DNA of 64,000 nt from Chelonoidis abingdonii (GCF_003597395.2 NC_133771.1:61531289-61595288), one strand, 5' to 3'; shown: positions 1 to 13,060, counted from the first letter of the stretch. Notes: generated by a model from the sequence alone, not told the origin. Made by a program: numbers and translations.

Positions 1-177
1 AGAAAAGCTTGTTTACTCACAGCCGAGGAAAACAAAAAGACCCCAAGTTTCCAGTTCCCTCCCAGACTTTAAAAAAATCCAGGTCTCTGATTGGTCCTCT
101 GGTCAGGTGTTTGGTTCCCCCTTTGTTCACCCTTTACAGGTAAAAGAAAATTAACCCTTACCTATCTACTTATGACA
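1..177 (-). mobile_element. LTR family A, truncated by window edge (copy 1)
   Basis: Plus-strand text shows GATTGGTCCTCTGGTCAGG, then CCCTTTACAGGTAAAAG, then TTAACCCTTA, ending TTATGACA. The same ordered blocks occur at 24880-24973 and 37400-37554. Read on the minus strand this is the 5' end (TGTCATAA...) of an endogenous-retrovirus LTR. Only the first part lies in the window. Confidence 0.7.
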
Positions 178-394
178 GGGGTTGGGTCAGGAGGGAAGGG
201 AGCGTTACCCTGGCTGATAGTCTGTGTGGTGTGAAGGCCACAGAACAGTGGGTTCCTATGAAGCCACATAAGCCACACAAACTTAAGTTCAACACTAATT
301 TTCTCCCAGTATTTGTCAACCAGCATTGTACTTTGCCTCCCATATTTTTTAGTCGCGAGGAGTTTCAGGGACATGCCAGCCGCTTACATCTGAG

Positions 395-1030
395 GTAAGC
401 ATCACCTGGAGCCCACAGTCTGAATCTCCTCCTGCACCCCAAATCCCTGCCCCAGCCCCGAGCCCCCTCCCACACCCAAACTTCCTCCAAGATCCCTCAC
501 CCCCTCCCTCATCCGAACACCTCTGCCCCAGCCCTGAGGCCCCTCCTGCACTCCAAACCCCTCTTTACAGGCCCCACTCCAGAGCCCACACCACCAGCTG
601 GAGCTTGCACCTCCTCCCCCACCACAGTCCCCTACCCCAGCCCTGATCCTTCTCTTGAACCCCAAACTCCTCATCCCTGGCCCCACCCCAGCCCCCCCAG
701 ACAGAGCCCTCATTCTCACCATCCCTCACACCCCAACCCCTTGTTCCAGCCCAAAGCCCCCTCCCACACCCTTAACCCCTCATTTCTGGCCCCACCCTAG
801 AGCCCGCACCCCCCAGCTGGAGCCCTCACCCCCACCATACCCTAAGCCCCTGCCCCAGGTGAAAATGAACAAATGAGCGAGTGTGGGGGAGAACGAGCGA
901 TGGAGAGAGTGGTTATGGAGTGAGTGGGGGCAGGGCCTCAGGGAAGGGATGGGGCTTCAGAGCAGGGACAGGGAAGGGGCAGGGCAAGGGTGTTCAGTTT
1001 TCTGCAATCAGAAAGTTGACAACCCTACCC
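395..1030. repeat. GC-rich interspersed repeat with degenerate internal units
   Basis: Plus strand is extremely C-rich, with repeated phrases such as CCCCAGCCC, TCCTGCACCCCAAA, CCCTCCCACACCC and CAGAGCCC(A/G)CACC recurring at irregular spacing to about 860. It then switches to a purine-rich block (GGGGCAGGG) and ends AAAGTTGACAACCCTA. I recall similar sequences widely dispersed in turtle genomes. The 73- to 106-residue frames here are composition artefacts. Confidence 0.6.
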
Positions 1031-1049
1031 TTTTTCCCTGTCCGTGCCC

Positions 1050-1067
1050 CGCCCCCCCCCCCCCCCG
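1050..1067. repeat. poly-C tract
   Basis: A run of cytosines (interrupted by one G near its left end) directly after the GC-rich repeat. Length in the assembly may be unreliable. Confidence 0.85.
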
Positions 1068-3103
1068 GGTAGAGTCATGGAGAAGGATAAGGGAGCCAAG
1101 GCTAGGGCCGCAGCTGGGGGTGAGGCCTCCCACATGTTCCTCAGCACACCCCCAAGGGAGCATGTCCCACAGTTTGGGGACATAGAGTAGCACTGTGTAA
1201 GCTGGGGTGATTTAGACATCTACTGAATCATAATGTCTTTTCTTTCTATAAATGAGGGCATTTTGGCATGTTTCACTCGTCTGTGGGAGCTTTCTTTAAA
1301 AGTTCCAGCCTAGGAAGTACTTCTCAGTGTCTGTTGACCTTTGACAAAACATTTCAGTCTCTGGTAAATTGGAGTAAACCATCCTCTTGTTTGCACATAA
1401 GATAGGTCCCTTTTGAGAAAGCAGATGACCTTCAAACCAAGCTGAGGCTGCATCAGCTTTCCTTTGAGGAACACTCAGGATATCCAGTATAGAATCAATA
1501 GAAATATAACAGTTCTCTCTTCTGACACCTTGTGCAAAAAGGTTATTAGAAAAGTACATAAAAGGCTATGCTGTTTTTATGTCAATTTAACAAAATTGTT
1601 TATTTGGTGCATAATTGGCACACTTACCCTCAGTAGCAAAACAGGGTATTTACTTGGTACCACCACCATATCCGATACTTGCATGTAGTTGTATATTCAC
1701 CTAAACTGCATAGAAATAAACTCACATGTTCATTAAAGTCCTAAAATTGAAATTGAAATAAAAAACCCAGACTCCCATAAAATGACATCAGGCATCGTTT
1801 TCTTTGCATCATGTTTTTAAGACTAGTGCAAGCATAGCCAGGAGACCCCATTCCTAGTTCCATTGAATTCCAGTAATTTTAGTTAGTGTAAGATTTAACT
1901 TTATCTTCATCTTTTGTTTGCTTTGGGCACTGCGGCTCTTTTAAATGCCAGATTCATTACATTTCCATTTAGAACAATTCATAATATACAGCATTTATAT
2001 AGTGCCTTTGTGTTCAAAGTGCTTTACAGACATTGTCTAGTTTTATTTGTTATAACTTCATAATTACACTGGTTTTTGTTTAGTTTAAAATATATCTTTC
2101 CCACCTATGGTTACATTATCCATAATGACGGCCAAGAAAACAAGTTTTACGATAAAAGTTTTAAACTACATTAAAATGAGCTGGTTTCCAAAATGTAGTG
2201 TAAAACATTTGGACTTCATTTTCTTTCAGACACATTAAGCTTTTATGGCTTCATTTTTTTAAAGATAGGTCTGTGCTGTATTATTCATATTCATTTCTGC
2301 TGTGGTATCTTATCAAATAGATGTACCATATTGCATTTCACTTTAAATAAGGGGTTTATCGCCATATTTTACAATTTTTTAAATATTATTCTCTTTTCAA
2401 TTCTTTTTTCAATTCCCCTAGAAACTCACATTCATGTGCCATAAGTGATCTCTTGGAAGCAATTTTATTCAGAAATCCAAAGTCAATATAGGATTTTCCC
2501 TCAGTGCCCTAAAGGCTAGCAGCCCCAGTAGACCTGTGTTACACTATCAATTTCCTTTCCGTTTTAATTTTCCATCTGTGACCAGATTTTTGTGAATTTT
2601 GGTTCAGGTAAAAAATCTGACCATTTCCATCAGCAAACACATTTTAGTAGCAAAAATGGTGATGTTTGGTCCCAGATACACCCCAAAATATCTGTTGATT
2701 TGCCTGGACACAAGTTCATCATTTTTGTAGAAAGACTTCACCATCCAAATTATAGTTTTCTTCATGTAAAACTTGCCTTTTATTTTCTCATAAAACATCA
2801 AAAAAAATTGCTTCAGAAGATGGCTGAAAGGCAATTTCAAATTGGATGTACCTACAGAGTAAATTTTATCACACAACTGTAACCCTCTCTATGCTTTTAT
2901 TTACAACCCCTTGGTTTACTTTGCTCCAAGCCTCCAGCTTTTAATAATGTAATATAATATAAAACCCAATGTTAACGGTAAGCTTTTGTGTTAAAAGCCA
3001 GGAATGATAGTTTTGTGATGAAGGCACTGGGTTGCATCTCTGGAGATTTTAGCTCTGTTCCTGGCCATGCTACAGATTCTCTTTGTGAGTCTAGCAAGTC
3101 TCT
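1068..3103. other. no gene seen; unique AT-rich sequence
   Basis: No coding exon, RNA gene or well-preserved repeat recognised. At 1985-2040 a short relic (ATTTATATAGTGCCTTTGTG...AAAGTGCTTTACAGACA) resembles the conserved end of an old SINE. A 96-residue frame at 2592-2882 overlaps an antisense frame of similar length and has no recognisable domain. Confidence 0.5.
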
Positions 3104-3379
3104 GAGGGTATGTCTACCTACAATAAAACACACATGACTTTTCCCGGGTCTGCAGTCTCAGGATCTCATGGCGCTGCAGGGTTATAAAATTGCAATTTAG
3201 ACTTTTGGGCTCGGATTCGAGCCCAGGCTCTGGGACCCCCCCCTTCACGGGGGTCCCAGAATCCAGGCTCCAGTCCAAGCCCAAATGTCTACACTGCAAT
3301 TTTATAGTTCCACAACCTGATCCACAGTGGCTGACATGGGTCAGCTGTGGGTGTTTAATTGCAGTGTAGATATACCCTC
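3104..3379. mobile_element. hAT-type MITE with internal palindrome
   Basis: Terminal inverted repeats GAGGGTATGTCTACCTAC at the left and its imperfect complement ending GTAGATATACCCTC at the right; similarity extends about 28 bp. Flanks AAGTCTCT and AATCTCTT suggest a decayed 8-bp TSD. Inside, TATAAAATTGCAATTTAGAC (3183) pairs with GTCTACACTGCAATTTTATA (3287), giving a second large hairpin. Non-autonomous: no transposase frame. Confidence 0.7.
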
Positions 3380-3429
3380 AATCTCTTTGGTCTCTGTCTA
3401 TAAACTATGGATAATAATTCTGTCTTCTC

Positions 3430-3530
3430 TATTTAGATTGTAACCTTAGGGCAAAACCTGTCTCTTACTATGTGAATATACTACGTCTAACACAATGGGA
3501 TCCCCGCTTCAGTGGCGGTCTCCAGACACC
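3430..3530 (+). repeat. SINE-tail-like relic
   Basis: The phrase CTCTTACTATGTG...CTA..CACAATGGGA recurs at 14630-14670 (CTCTTACTATGTGTTTGTAC...CTAGCACAATGGGACC). It is a repeated module, probably the 3' part of a tRNA-derived SINE. Family name not assigned. Confidence 0.45.
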
Positions 3531-3715
3531 ACCACAGCACAGGGCAGGAACTGTCTTTATCTTTGTACAGCATATAACACATTACTTGTTTCAATAGTGC
3601 AAGCAATAAGAATACATTTAATTTCAAACTTGCTCCAATTTTCAAGTAGACAAGATTCTTACACCTCCCTTTCCCTGGAAACTTGTATAAACTCTTAATA
3701 AAACAATAGAAAGTG

Positions 3716-4070
3716 TGGAAAAGAGAAGACTGAGAGGGGGCATGATAACAGTTTTCAAGTACATAAAAGGTTGTTACAACAAGGAGGGAGAAAAATTGTT
3801 GTTCTTAACCTCTGAGGATAGGACAAGAAGCAATGGGTTTAAATTGCAGCAAGGGCGGTTTAGGTTGGACATTAGGAAAAACGTCATGACTGTCAGGGTG
3901 GTTAAACACAGGAATAAATTTCCTAGAGAGGTTTTAGAATCTCCATCATTGGAGATTTTTAAGAGCACCTGTCAGGGATGGTCTAGATAATACTTAATCC
4001 TGCCATGAGTACAGGGTACTGTACTAGATTGCCTTCTCAAGGTCCCTTCCAGTCCTATGATTCTCTGATA
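3716..4070 (+). mobile_element. CR1 LINE, 3' end fragment
   Basis: Contains GAAAAGAGAAGACTGAGAGGG, then TCAAGTACATAAAAGG, TTTAGGTTGGACATTAGGAAAA and a terminal GTCCCTTCCAGTCCTATGATTCT. This is the standard end of the CR1 reverse-transcriptase ORF and its 3' UTR with the ATTCT-type tail. Strongly 5'-truncated, as most CR1 copies are. Confidence 0.9.
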
Positions 4071-4214
4071 AAGGTCTGATCCTATAGAGGTACCCAGCAT
4101 GGAAATTCCATTGAAGTCAATGGGAGTTCCATGTGCTCCAAGATTAGGTCTTGACTATGGTAGCTATGCTTTATGTATAGTTGGGACTAATGATCATATG
4201 ATTAGTCCTTACAG

Positions 4215-4365
4215 AAAAACTGGCCATTCTATTCTTGGACCCAGCCCTGACCTACTGGAGAAGTCAATTTCCTTCTCTATACCTCTGTTCTCCCATCTGT
4301 ACAATGGGGGGAGGGGGAAATTAACTGACTTCTTTTTAAAGTGCTCTGTGATCTAGTCATGAAAG
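4215..4365 (+). mobile_element. MIR-like SINE relic
   Basis: Shows GACCTACTGGAGAAGTCAATTT, CTCTGTTCTCCCATCTGTACA and ATGGGG, the core and 3' half of an MIR-type tRNA-SINE. Heavily diverged. The 5' tRNA-like half is not clear. Confidence 0.5.
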
Positions 4366-5504
4366 ACTGTTAAATAAGAACTAGGTGTTTTATTTATTAT
4401 TATTTTAGCTAGGGGAAACCTAATAAGTAATTATGAACAGATCTTTCTCTACCAGAACAGTAGCATAATTTATATCGGATTGAACTCTCCATAGCCCTCC
4501 ACATCTGATATCACATACAATTATGTGGCTGAAGGTAGAATTTCCATTCCATAACTTTGCCAAACATGGTGATAGTGCTGCTCATATACTTGGGTGTCTC
4601 TTTTTCCACATTCAGGTGTTTTGCTCCTTTGTGTCTTGCAACCACAGAACTAGCTCATCCTCAGTCATATCAATATCTGAAAGAGTAAGTGTACCCAAAT
4701 AAGTGACAAAATAGGGTCCAAATTGCAGTTCTCAAAAACATTTGGAATAGGCGAACTGGACCAGATACAATGAGAAATTCTCCTGCACTTGCCCCTGAAC
4801 CTTTGCCCCAAACTTGAACTCTTTGCAAACCAAATTATTTTTAGCTTTAAGAAGCTTGGTTAATTTATTTTCATTGTGTGTCATGTTTGTATGCCTCTGC
4901 ACTTCTGCTTTCTGGCAACAACTAGAAGTGAGAATGCCAAAGTACTGTGAGAGAGGCTGTTCATATAGTATGTTTGGCCAAACTAAAAGAGGAAAGTACT
5001 AGAAATCTTGCAAGGGACTCTGTTCTCATGAACTTTCTGTTTTCATGGACTATTTAGATTTCAAAGGTTCAGAAACTTCAGATAGGAAACTAAACTTTTG
5101 AGATTCTCTCATCATTCAACAATATAGGCTATTCAACTGGTGACTCAACAAGATGAGCGGAAGAATGAGGAGAAAATGAAAAAGAGGATATAAAGTCCAG
5201 GAAGTTGAATAAATGGTCAATTAGATAATAAATTAACTGAATGAGAAGAAAGTCCAGGAGACATAAGGTGCAAAGAAGATGATTATATTAAGAAAAGGAG
5301 AGACTGTCCAAGAGACAAAGTGGGTCAGAGATAGAAGATTCAGCTGATGAAGCTTCATTAGGCACAATGACACATGGCTGACCATTCTTAGGGTGTCTTA
5401 AAATGGACTCATGGAGGATACTGCTAGACTTCTAAACAATGAATGACCAAGCTGTCATGCCGTCCATCCTGCTCTCAAGTATCTAGGTGTGCTAAAGTCT
5501 CTCA
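4366..5504. other. no gene seen
   Basis: AT-rich single-copy-looking sequence without a supported exon or recognisable repeat. Confidence 0.45.
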
Positions 5505-7195
5505 GAATCATAGTGTTTAAGGCCAGGAGGGACTGTCGTGATCATCTAGTCTGACCTCCTGCACATCGCAGGCCACAGAACCTCACCCCTCACTCCAGTA
5601 ATAGACCATCTAACCTCTGGCTGAGTTCTGAAGTCCTCAAATCATAATTTAAAGACTTCAAGTTACAGATAATCCAATATTTACTGTAGTTTAAACCTGC
5701 AAGTGACCCATGCATCATGCTGCAGAGGAAAATGACCGCCCCCGCAACTCCTGGGTCTCTGTCAATCTGACCTGGGTGGAAATTCCTTCCCAACCCCAAA
5801 TATGGAGATCAGTTGGATGCTGAGCATGTTGGCAAGTCTCACCAGTCAGACCCCCAGGAAAGAATTCTCTGTAGTGACTCAGAGTCCTCCCCAGCTAGTG
5901 TCTCATCTCCAGCTTGTGAGGATATTTGCTACTAGCAGTTGCAGGTGGGCCACATGCCACTGTAGGCATCTCATCATACCATCCCCTCCATAAATTTATC
6001 AAGCTTAGTCTTGAAGCCAGTTAGGTTTTTTGCCTCCCCCCTACTGCTCCCCTTGGAAGGCTGTTCCAGAACTTCACTCCTCTGATCATTAGAAAACTTT
6101 GTCAATAAACTTGTTTAATGGCCAGTTTATATCCATTTGCTCTTGTGTCAGCATTGGGGCTTAACGTAAATAACATTTCTCTCTTCCTGGAATTTATTCT
6201 TCTGATGTATTTATAGAAAGCAATCATATTTGTCCTCATCCTTCATTTAATTAGGCAAAACAAGCCAAGCTCCATGACTGTCCTTTTGTAAAGGAGGTTC
6301 TCTCTTCCACTGGCCATCCTAGTAACTCTTCTCTGCGCATGTTGCAGTTGGAATTCATCTTTCTTAAACTTGAGAGACCAGACTTGCACGCAATATCCCA
6401 GATGAGGCAATATCTGTATCTTGTGTAATGGCAATAACACCCCACTATCTTGCTAGCGATATCTAGCCAGACACATCCTAGAATTGCATTAGCTCCTGTG
6501 ATCAACCAATACACCCAGATTTTCCTCCTCCTCTGTCTCTTCCAACTGATAAATCTCCATCTTATAGCAAAAATTACTTTTGTTAGTCCCTAAGTGCATA
6601 AGCTTGCACTTTGCACTATTAAATCCCATTTGCATTTCTCCAGTTTTTAAGGTCGTCCATATCTTCTTGTCTGATATTCCAGTCCTCCTCCATATTGGCA
6701 ATACCTCCCAACTTTCTGTCATCCACAAATTTTGTTAACACACACTCACTTTTTGTGGCAAGGTCATGAACGAAAATGTAAAATAAGATTGGTCCCAAGA
6801 CTGATTGCTGAGAAACTCCATTTGTAATTGACCTTTCACAATGACCTGTTGTAGTCTCCCCTTTAACCAGTTCCTTATTCACCTTTCAGTTCTCATATTA
6901 ATCCCCATCTTCTCCAATTTAACTAATAATTTCATATGTGGAACTGTATCAAATGACTTACTGAAATCCAGGTAGAATAGATGTACTGCATTTCCTTTGT
7001 CTAAAAAATCAGTTATCTTCTAAGAGAAAGAGATCAGGTTGGTCTGGCACCATCTACCTTTTATAAAACCATATTGTATTTTATCCCAAGTACCATTCAC
7101 CTCTATGTCCTTAACTACTTTCTCTTTCAAAACTCATTCCAAGATTTTGTATACAGTTGAGGTCAAACTAACAGGTCTGTAGTTTCCTGGATCTG
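5505..7195 (-). mobile_element. CR1 LINE, antisense, long but broken
   Basis: On the minus strand the 3' end lies at 5505 (ATCATAG...GGCCAGGAGGGACTG) and the body runs right. Frames at 6243-6882 encode reverse-transcriptase pieces: VLGPILFYIFVHDL, FVDDRKLGG (catalytic motif, usually FADDTKLG) and CKLMHLGTNK. A further part to about 7195 matches the upstream RT. Stops and frameshifts split it into several frames, so it is dead. Left 5' end is absent. Confidence 0.9.
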
Positions 7196-8429
7196 AGAGC
7201 AAAGTCTGGAGATGAGCACAGAATCATAAGACAGTTCACACAGTTCAATTACCTTTGTACTGTCACTGAGGATTTTAAATAAAGTGAATAAGATGTTAAA
7301 AACAACATCTAAGTGTTCTTCTGTTGTTTATCAGCGCAGACTGAAAATACTTATCATGTCTCCTAATCCTTAATACTTCATTTTCTGTGCACATCTAAAT
7401 TCTTACCTCATTTTATTTAGTAATAAAATTGGTATTGTTGCACACTTTAAGGGTTATCATTTCTTACTTGCAAAACTTTTGACATGATGAATATGATTAA
7501 TCTTATTGGTCAATAATTATGACACATTCATCATGACTCCTAAATGGGACAAAAGTTAATCGTTAATTATTAGATTTTCTCAACAAACACTACATAGAGA
7601 AGTTCTATACAGTAGAATATCTCAACAGAGTTAAGGTAGCAAAGAACATTGTGTTGGTTTTTTTAAAAGGAAAAATTGGGTTTCAGGCTAGCCTAAATTA
7701 TTGATATTCACCCATTCATCCATCTATCTATCCACATATTGTGATGTTTTCGTTCAAGCTTGTATTACAGCCTCTGTGTTCAATTTATTTAAAGCCTTTG
7801 ATATGCAAAATCTTATAAATCCCTATTCAGTAAGTACTGGAAAATATAAGCATTTTAGTAGAATGAATAGTTCTCCAATCATATGCTCGAAAGGTCACAA
7901 AGAGCCGAATTTTCACAGCACTGCAGGAGTTTTGACTTTTCACATTCAAATCTCACCCATCACTTTGAAAACGTACCCCTTTAACATGTTGTTGTTAATA
8001 GTGTTCATATGTGCCTGCCAGGATTCCTGAAGAGTTTTTCTTTGGCTCAGCACTGGTTTTAATTTATGTGGATAATATAAACCACTTGCACCTCTTCCCA
8101 ACTACTAATCCTACTTTCTTTGTTCAAGTCACAATCCTTCTTAATCCAGCTTTTATCATTCAAGTAACCTTTCTGACTTTTAGATTGATGTAACATTAGT
8201 AAGGGAATGGTACCAATCCAACCCATATATTCATCAATTCTAAGAGCAACATGGATGATAATTACTAATTAAAACAACACATTATTAACATTATATATAT
8301 ATATATATAATATCTAGGAGAACTAATAGAGCAAATGAAATCTGATGGCATTCTGTTTCCAGGTTTTGTTAGGGGCAAATGCAGATTTTACATGTACAGT
8401 AGCTACCTGGTTGTCAGTATTGATTTGAT
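7196..8429. other. no gene seen; includes a short (TA)n at 8291-8311
   Basis: AT-rich sequence. A 109-residue frame at 7701-8030 shows no domain and ordinary noncoding composition. The TA dinucleotide run may be polymorphic. Confidence 0.45.
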
Positions 8430-8575
8430 TGTTGTTATAATTTAACATTCGTATTGTTGTGGTGCCTAGATGCCTTAGCCAGTCATGGCCCACTGTGCCA
8501 TGCAATGAACACACAAATAGCACATGACAGTCCCTGCCCCAAAGACCTTACAATCTAAAAGTAGCCACTTCCATT
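8430..8575 (-). mobile_element. SINE-like relic, antisense
   Basis: GTGGTGCCTAGATGCC...GGCCCACTGTGCCA...CAGTCCCTGCCCCAAAGACCTTACAATCTAAAAG is the same module found in opposite contexts at 28480-28540 (TCTCTGCCCTGAATATCTTACAATCTAAA). Old and truncated. Confidence 0.55.
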
Positions 8576-11500
8576 CTTGGACCTTCTCCACTTCTCTCCT
8601 AGATAACAATTCTTCATTTTACAGAAATAAAATATGGTGCCATCTACTAGAAGCCTCCAATATTGCATTATAACCATGCAATAGTACAGTCCACTTAACA
8701 CATTATTATCTTCCTATTAATGAAGAACAACATTAAGTTTCTTCAATAGATTCTTTGCTTCCTTTATTTTAGATAGTTATTGTATGGCTGAATCAGCCTT
8801 CTAAAACAGGTAATTTATTTCTGTGTATTTAAGTCAAAGTCTGACAGAAACAGGAGTGAAGTTGATGTGCCCTCAGAAACAAAATCCTTTTTGACACTGT
8901 TCAGCACTTTTTTCCACAGCTGAGCAGCAAAGATCAAGTCAGGGAATAGTCGAATCTTGCAGCCATCCATCTCCATCTGATCTTTTTTCAGTGTTTTCAT
9001 AAGAAGCTGCCCTCTGTTCTGAACATGTGGCAGTTATTATACTGCTTGCTGGAGCTCATGGTTGCTGTCCTTCATAAGGTATTCTATAGCAGTGTTATGG
9101 GAATACTAGATCTTTACTGAGATCTATGCCATAGCATGTTTTTGTTCTGAAAGCTCATAATGCTAAGATTTTCTGTCCCTGGCTTGATTCTGCCACATTT
9201 CTAGCCTACTGTAAACTTAGGAACCTTATTTTAACATAGACATTTTAACTGCTGAGCTCTTAGCCACCATGGTGTTAATTTTACAAGATTTTAGATACTT
9301 CATTCTCATACCCAAGGAATGCAGTCATTTTAAATTCTAGAAATTCCTCCCTATTGCTCAGTTTCTGGATTTTCCATTTAAAATTGATTCCATCATGTCT
9401 GTTGTCTTTAACGCAATCTAGAAGCTTCTAGAATTTCTATCTCACCAGCCACAGCAGCTCTGGAGGAATAGAGACCTGAATAGGGCCTGCAGCTGACTGT
9501 AAGTGTGGGGACAATTTCTGTCCTTTTTCTATCTTGTCCATTCATGAATTAGAGGTAATTTTCAATCTGTTAGCAGGGATGAGAAATAGCACTTTTAACA
9601 TTGGAAAGTAAGATGTAAACAAGACTTAAGCTGCTTTTAGCTGCAACACTCCAGCTCTAGCTGTTCCCCAGCTTATTCTCTGAGCTGTTATATAAGATTT
9701 TGGTTGAAAACTTGTATCCTTTTTGCTTTCAGTATCCCTTTGATTGTTGAATGGGATGGATTCAGTCTCTTCACGGATAGAAATGTAGGATCAAGCAGAC
9801 ATCTTGTTTGCCCCTGAGGCAAAATCTCTTTTACTTTGGCTTTGCTCAAAGGAACTTGATCCATTGTTTTTAGACTGTTTAACTTCAGACAAAACAAAAC
9901 CACCAAGCATTATTTGCATTTTCAATGCTATCTTCCTAAACACAAGACTTCTAATTTTATAACTCAGTTTAGAGTACAGAGGGCACTGAAACATCCCTAC
10001 AGATGATTCAGGTTTTCTTTTTGCTCATTTTGGTTTTGTTGTGAGGTACCTAGATGCTTTAGGCAGTAAAAATATGTTTAAATAATGTAATTACATGAAC
10101 AGAATAAAAATCTGCGTGGATGTATTCATTTTGTTATGCCGTGATGCCTCCTGACAAAATCCTTCTTTTCCTCTCCAGAGGTTCTACCTTTTTTCATTGT
10201 CCAGTCCTTATTCCTTCAATTGTTCCCTATATTACTTCTAACTGAATGGTGCTTTTCACTTGCTTGCCCCTGTTTCACTGATTTTTCTAAACTCCTTTGA
10301 AAGACTTACTAGCTTTTTCAATGAAACCTTTTGCTTTCCTGGAATTTCTCCTCTACTTTTCATAATCTTTAGATTTTTAGATATATTTTTACCTACATCA
10401 ATATTTCTATTTTAGCACCTTCTTCTAATAAGCACCCATTATTCATCTTCTTAAATATGCAATACATATCCATTAGTTTATTGTATATTTCTCATTGCTA
10501 ACTTTAGTCACCATCCTGACTGGTGGGTTTTAGATCAAACCTAATCTGTATGCATGTTTGGAGTTTTATAATTATATTTTCAATTTCAGTGCTCAGTTAA
10601 AATACTTTAGCTGAATTTGTAGCCCACATACAGTACTGATCAGCACATGCCCTTTTATTCTCAGCATTACTTCCTTGAATTCACCAATTTACTCATTATT
10701 TCTTTTTCCTCCCTGCTGTTTGATTGTTAATATCAGGAATTCACTACATTTATTTTTGTTTCATAATTAATTAACTGCAATGCTACTATTTAAACCTCTT
10801 AGCATAGTAATCTTTCTTTTTAGCCCTTTCTGTATAAATGTTGTCTGTCATATTCCATTTAATTACAGCCTGTGGTGGAAATTTGAAATATTACTCAGCA
10901 TTGATTCGTATTCATTTGATTTTTTCAGTGTTTATACAACCCCCAAACATATGTTTTATCTGCTCTTTTCATGTCTATAGAAGAGACTTTGCTGTCTTCT
11001 AGGGTCTGCAAAGTGCCAGAGTTTGTGATGTGGGCTTGAAACAGACCAAAATGTAGGATTTTTTTTTAAATACACAATATTAAACAAGCAACTAAAACAG
11101 CCATATGACTGGTCACATAAAATTATTTTATCAAGACTAAATTAAAGAAAAGGTCTCCTTCCTTTTCAGATTTAACTAAGTGACCATAAGGTTTGCTGAT
11201 TTTTTAAATTCTTTGAAGATTCACATTAAATTGTAGCATATCACAGAACCCTTCAAGTTGGAAATATTTGATAAGCAAAGTCCATTGCATACACACACTG
11301 ACACACACCCATTCTATCTTGCAGGGCAGAAACCGAACAGGAAATGCCACTGTTGCCCCTTTTTGACATGACTGGGTAGTCAAAATTCAGGGCCCAGTTC
11401 CAGTTGGAAGGAGAAATTGATGGATCTGGTATTTTCTTTGACGCAGTCTTGTTTATTTACAAGTCCTGCATCTCTGAATGCAGGAGAAATCAAGAACAAA

Positions 11501-12122
11501 AGGAGCTGTTTCTAAACTTACAGGCCTAAGCCTCTTTATCCAACAGACCCTAAAGCTTTCTCTCTAGCTTTTTCTAAGGTCATAGCAAGTTCACAGGCCA
11601 TTGCTTGGATTTCTTGCATTTTTGCCTTTTCTTTTCTCTCTATTCTTGTCCTTTATAGTCTTTTGTCTCTTCTCCTTGAACCAAGTAACCTTGTCTTGTG
11701 TCTTTGATAAGTAGTTCTCAAACTTCTCACCTTCAGGCCCCACTTTTATCAGAGCATATTAGTTTAGGCCCTCAAGTGAGAAAAACAATGAGTGAAATTC
11801 TTATGCTACTGAAGTAAATGGCCAGATTTCTACTGCTTAAGATTGGATCATTGTTTCATCCAATATTCATGTGTATCAACAATTTGTATAGTGTTTCATG
11901 AGGTGGATGAATTTCTGTGTCCATAGTTTATCTGTTTTTCGAAAACTGACATTAATTGAAACTGGAAAGTAACCTGAGAGTCCTCACTAAGAAAATGAGA
12001 TCCAAGGGGGAGCAGGCTGAGGGGATAAAATGGGGCATGAGAGACTGGTCCCCCTCATCCTAATTCCCATGAGCCTCCTGTCTCCCCATTCTGATCCTGC
12101 AATCTGTTCTTATTACATAATC
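8576..12122. other. no gene seen; repeat-poor AT-rich stretch
   Basis: About 3.5 kb without a recognisable repeat, RNA gene or exon. Small frames at 8815-9000 and 9688-9994 lack domains and supporting splice sites that I can argue for. Confidence 0.45.
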
Positions 12123-12655
12123 ATTTAATATCATTCTAGGGTGTACTAACAGGAATGTTGCATGTAAGACCAGGAGAGTAGTTGTCCCACTGTACTCTGC
12201 ACTTGTGAGGCCTCAGCTGGAGTATTGTATCCCATTCTGTGCACCCCACTGAAGGAAAGGTGTGGACAAATTGGAGAAAATCCAGAGAAGAGCACCAAAA
12301 ATGATAAAAGGTTTAGAAAACCTCATCTATGAGGAAAGGGTTAAAAACTGGACATGTTTAGTCTTCAGAAAAGAAGACCGAAGGGGGACTGATAACAGTC
12401 TTCAAATATGTTAAGGGCTGTTTTAAAAGAGGATGATAATCACCATGTCCACCAAAAGAAGGGTAAGTAGTAATCGGCTTAACCAGCTACGAGGAAGATT
12501 TAGGTTTAATATTAGGAAAAACTTTCTAATTACAAGGATAGTTAAGTACTTTAATATGTTACCAAGGGAGGTTGTGGAATCCCCATCACTTTAAGAATAG
12601 GAAGGACAAACAACTGTCAGGGATGATCTAAGCTTATTTGGTCATGTTTCTATGA
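12123..12655 (+). mobile_element. CR1 LINE, 3' fragment
   Basis: Contains CTCAGCTGGAGTATTGTATCCC, TTGGAGAAAATCCAGAGAAGAGC, GACCGAAGGGGGACTGATAACAG and GGATGATCTAAGCTTATTTGG. This is the last RT segment and 3' UTR of a CR1. Many indels; no intact frame. Confidence 0.9.
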
Positions 12656-12859
12656 TTTACAAATAAACTTTACAACTTAAAAGCAGATTCCTAGTGGAAA
12701 TCGAACGGACTTTCAAGTAGGCTAAAGTATAATCTAGGAAGCTTTCTGCTGCTTTGCTTGTGCCAAACAGATTTAAAGGTGCTTTTTTCTTTCCCAAAAA
12801 TCTCCAGTCCCAGTTAAGTTCCACTGAGAGAGAAAGAGATCACATAGGGGGACATGAAA

Positions 12860-13060
12860 GTCAGTGTAATGGTTAGGATGATAACCTGGACTCAGGACAC
12901 ATGGGATCAGTTTCCTGCTCTCTACAGACTTTCCTTCCAACCTTGTACAAGCCACTTTGTCTGTCCATGGTCCAGTTCCCTGTTTGTAAAAGGGGCACCC
13001 TGGTTATTTTCCTTCCTCCAAACAATAGGACTGGCCCCCTACATATTTATATTGTAAACT
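12860..13060 (+). mobile_element. MIR-like SINE
   Basis: GTGTAATGGTTAGGATGATAACCTGGACTCAGGACACATGGGATCAG... followed by ACAAGCCACTTTGTCTGTCCATGGTCCAGTTCCCTGTTTGTAAAAGGGGCA matches the tRNA-like promoter part and core of an MIR/CORE-SINE. Diverged. The overlapping frames at 12773-13137 are its translation noise. Confidence 0.65.

Noticed and set aside
402..1219. Several overlapping proline- or glycine-rich frames
   Set aside because: They are products of the C-rich repeat and occur in every frame.
2592..2882. 96-residue open frame with an antisense frame over the same span
   Set aside because: No recognisable domain, no splice or promoter support, AT-rich noncoding composition.
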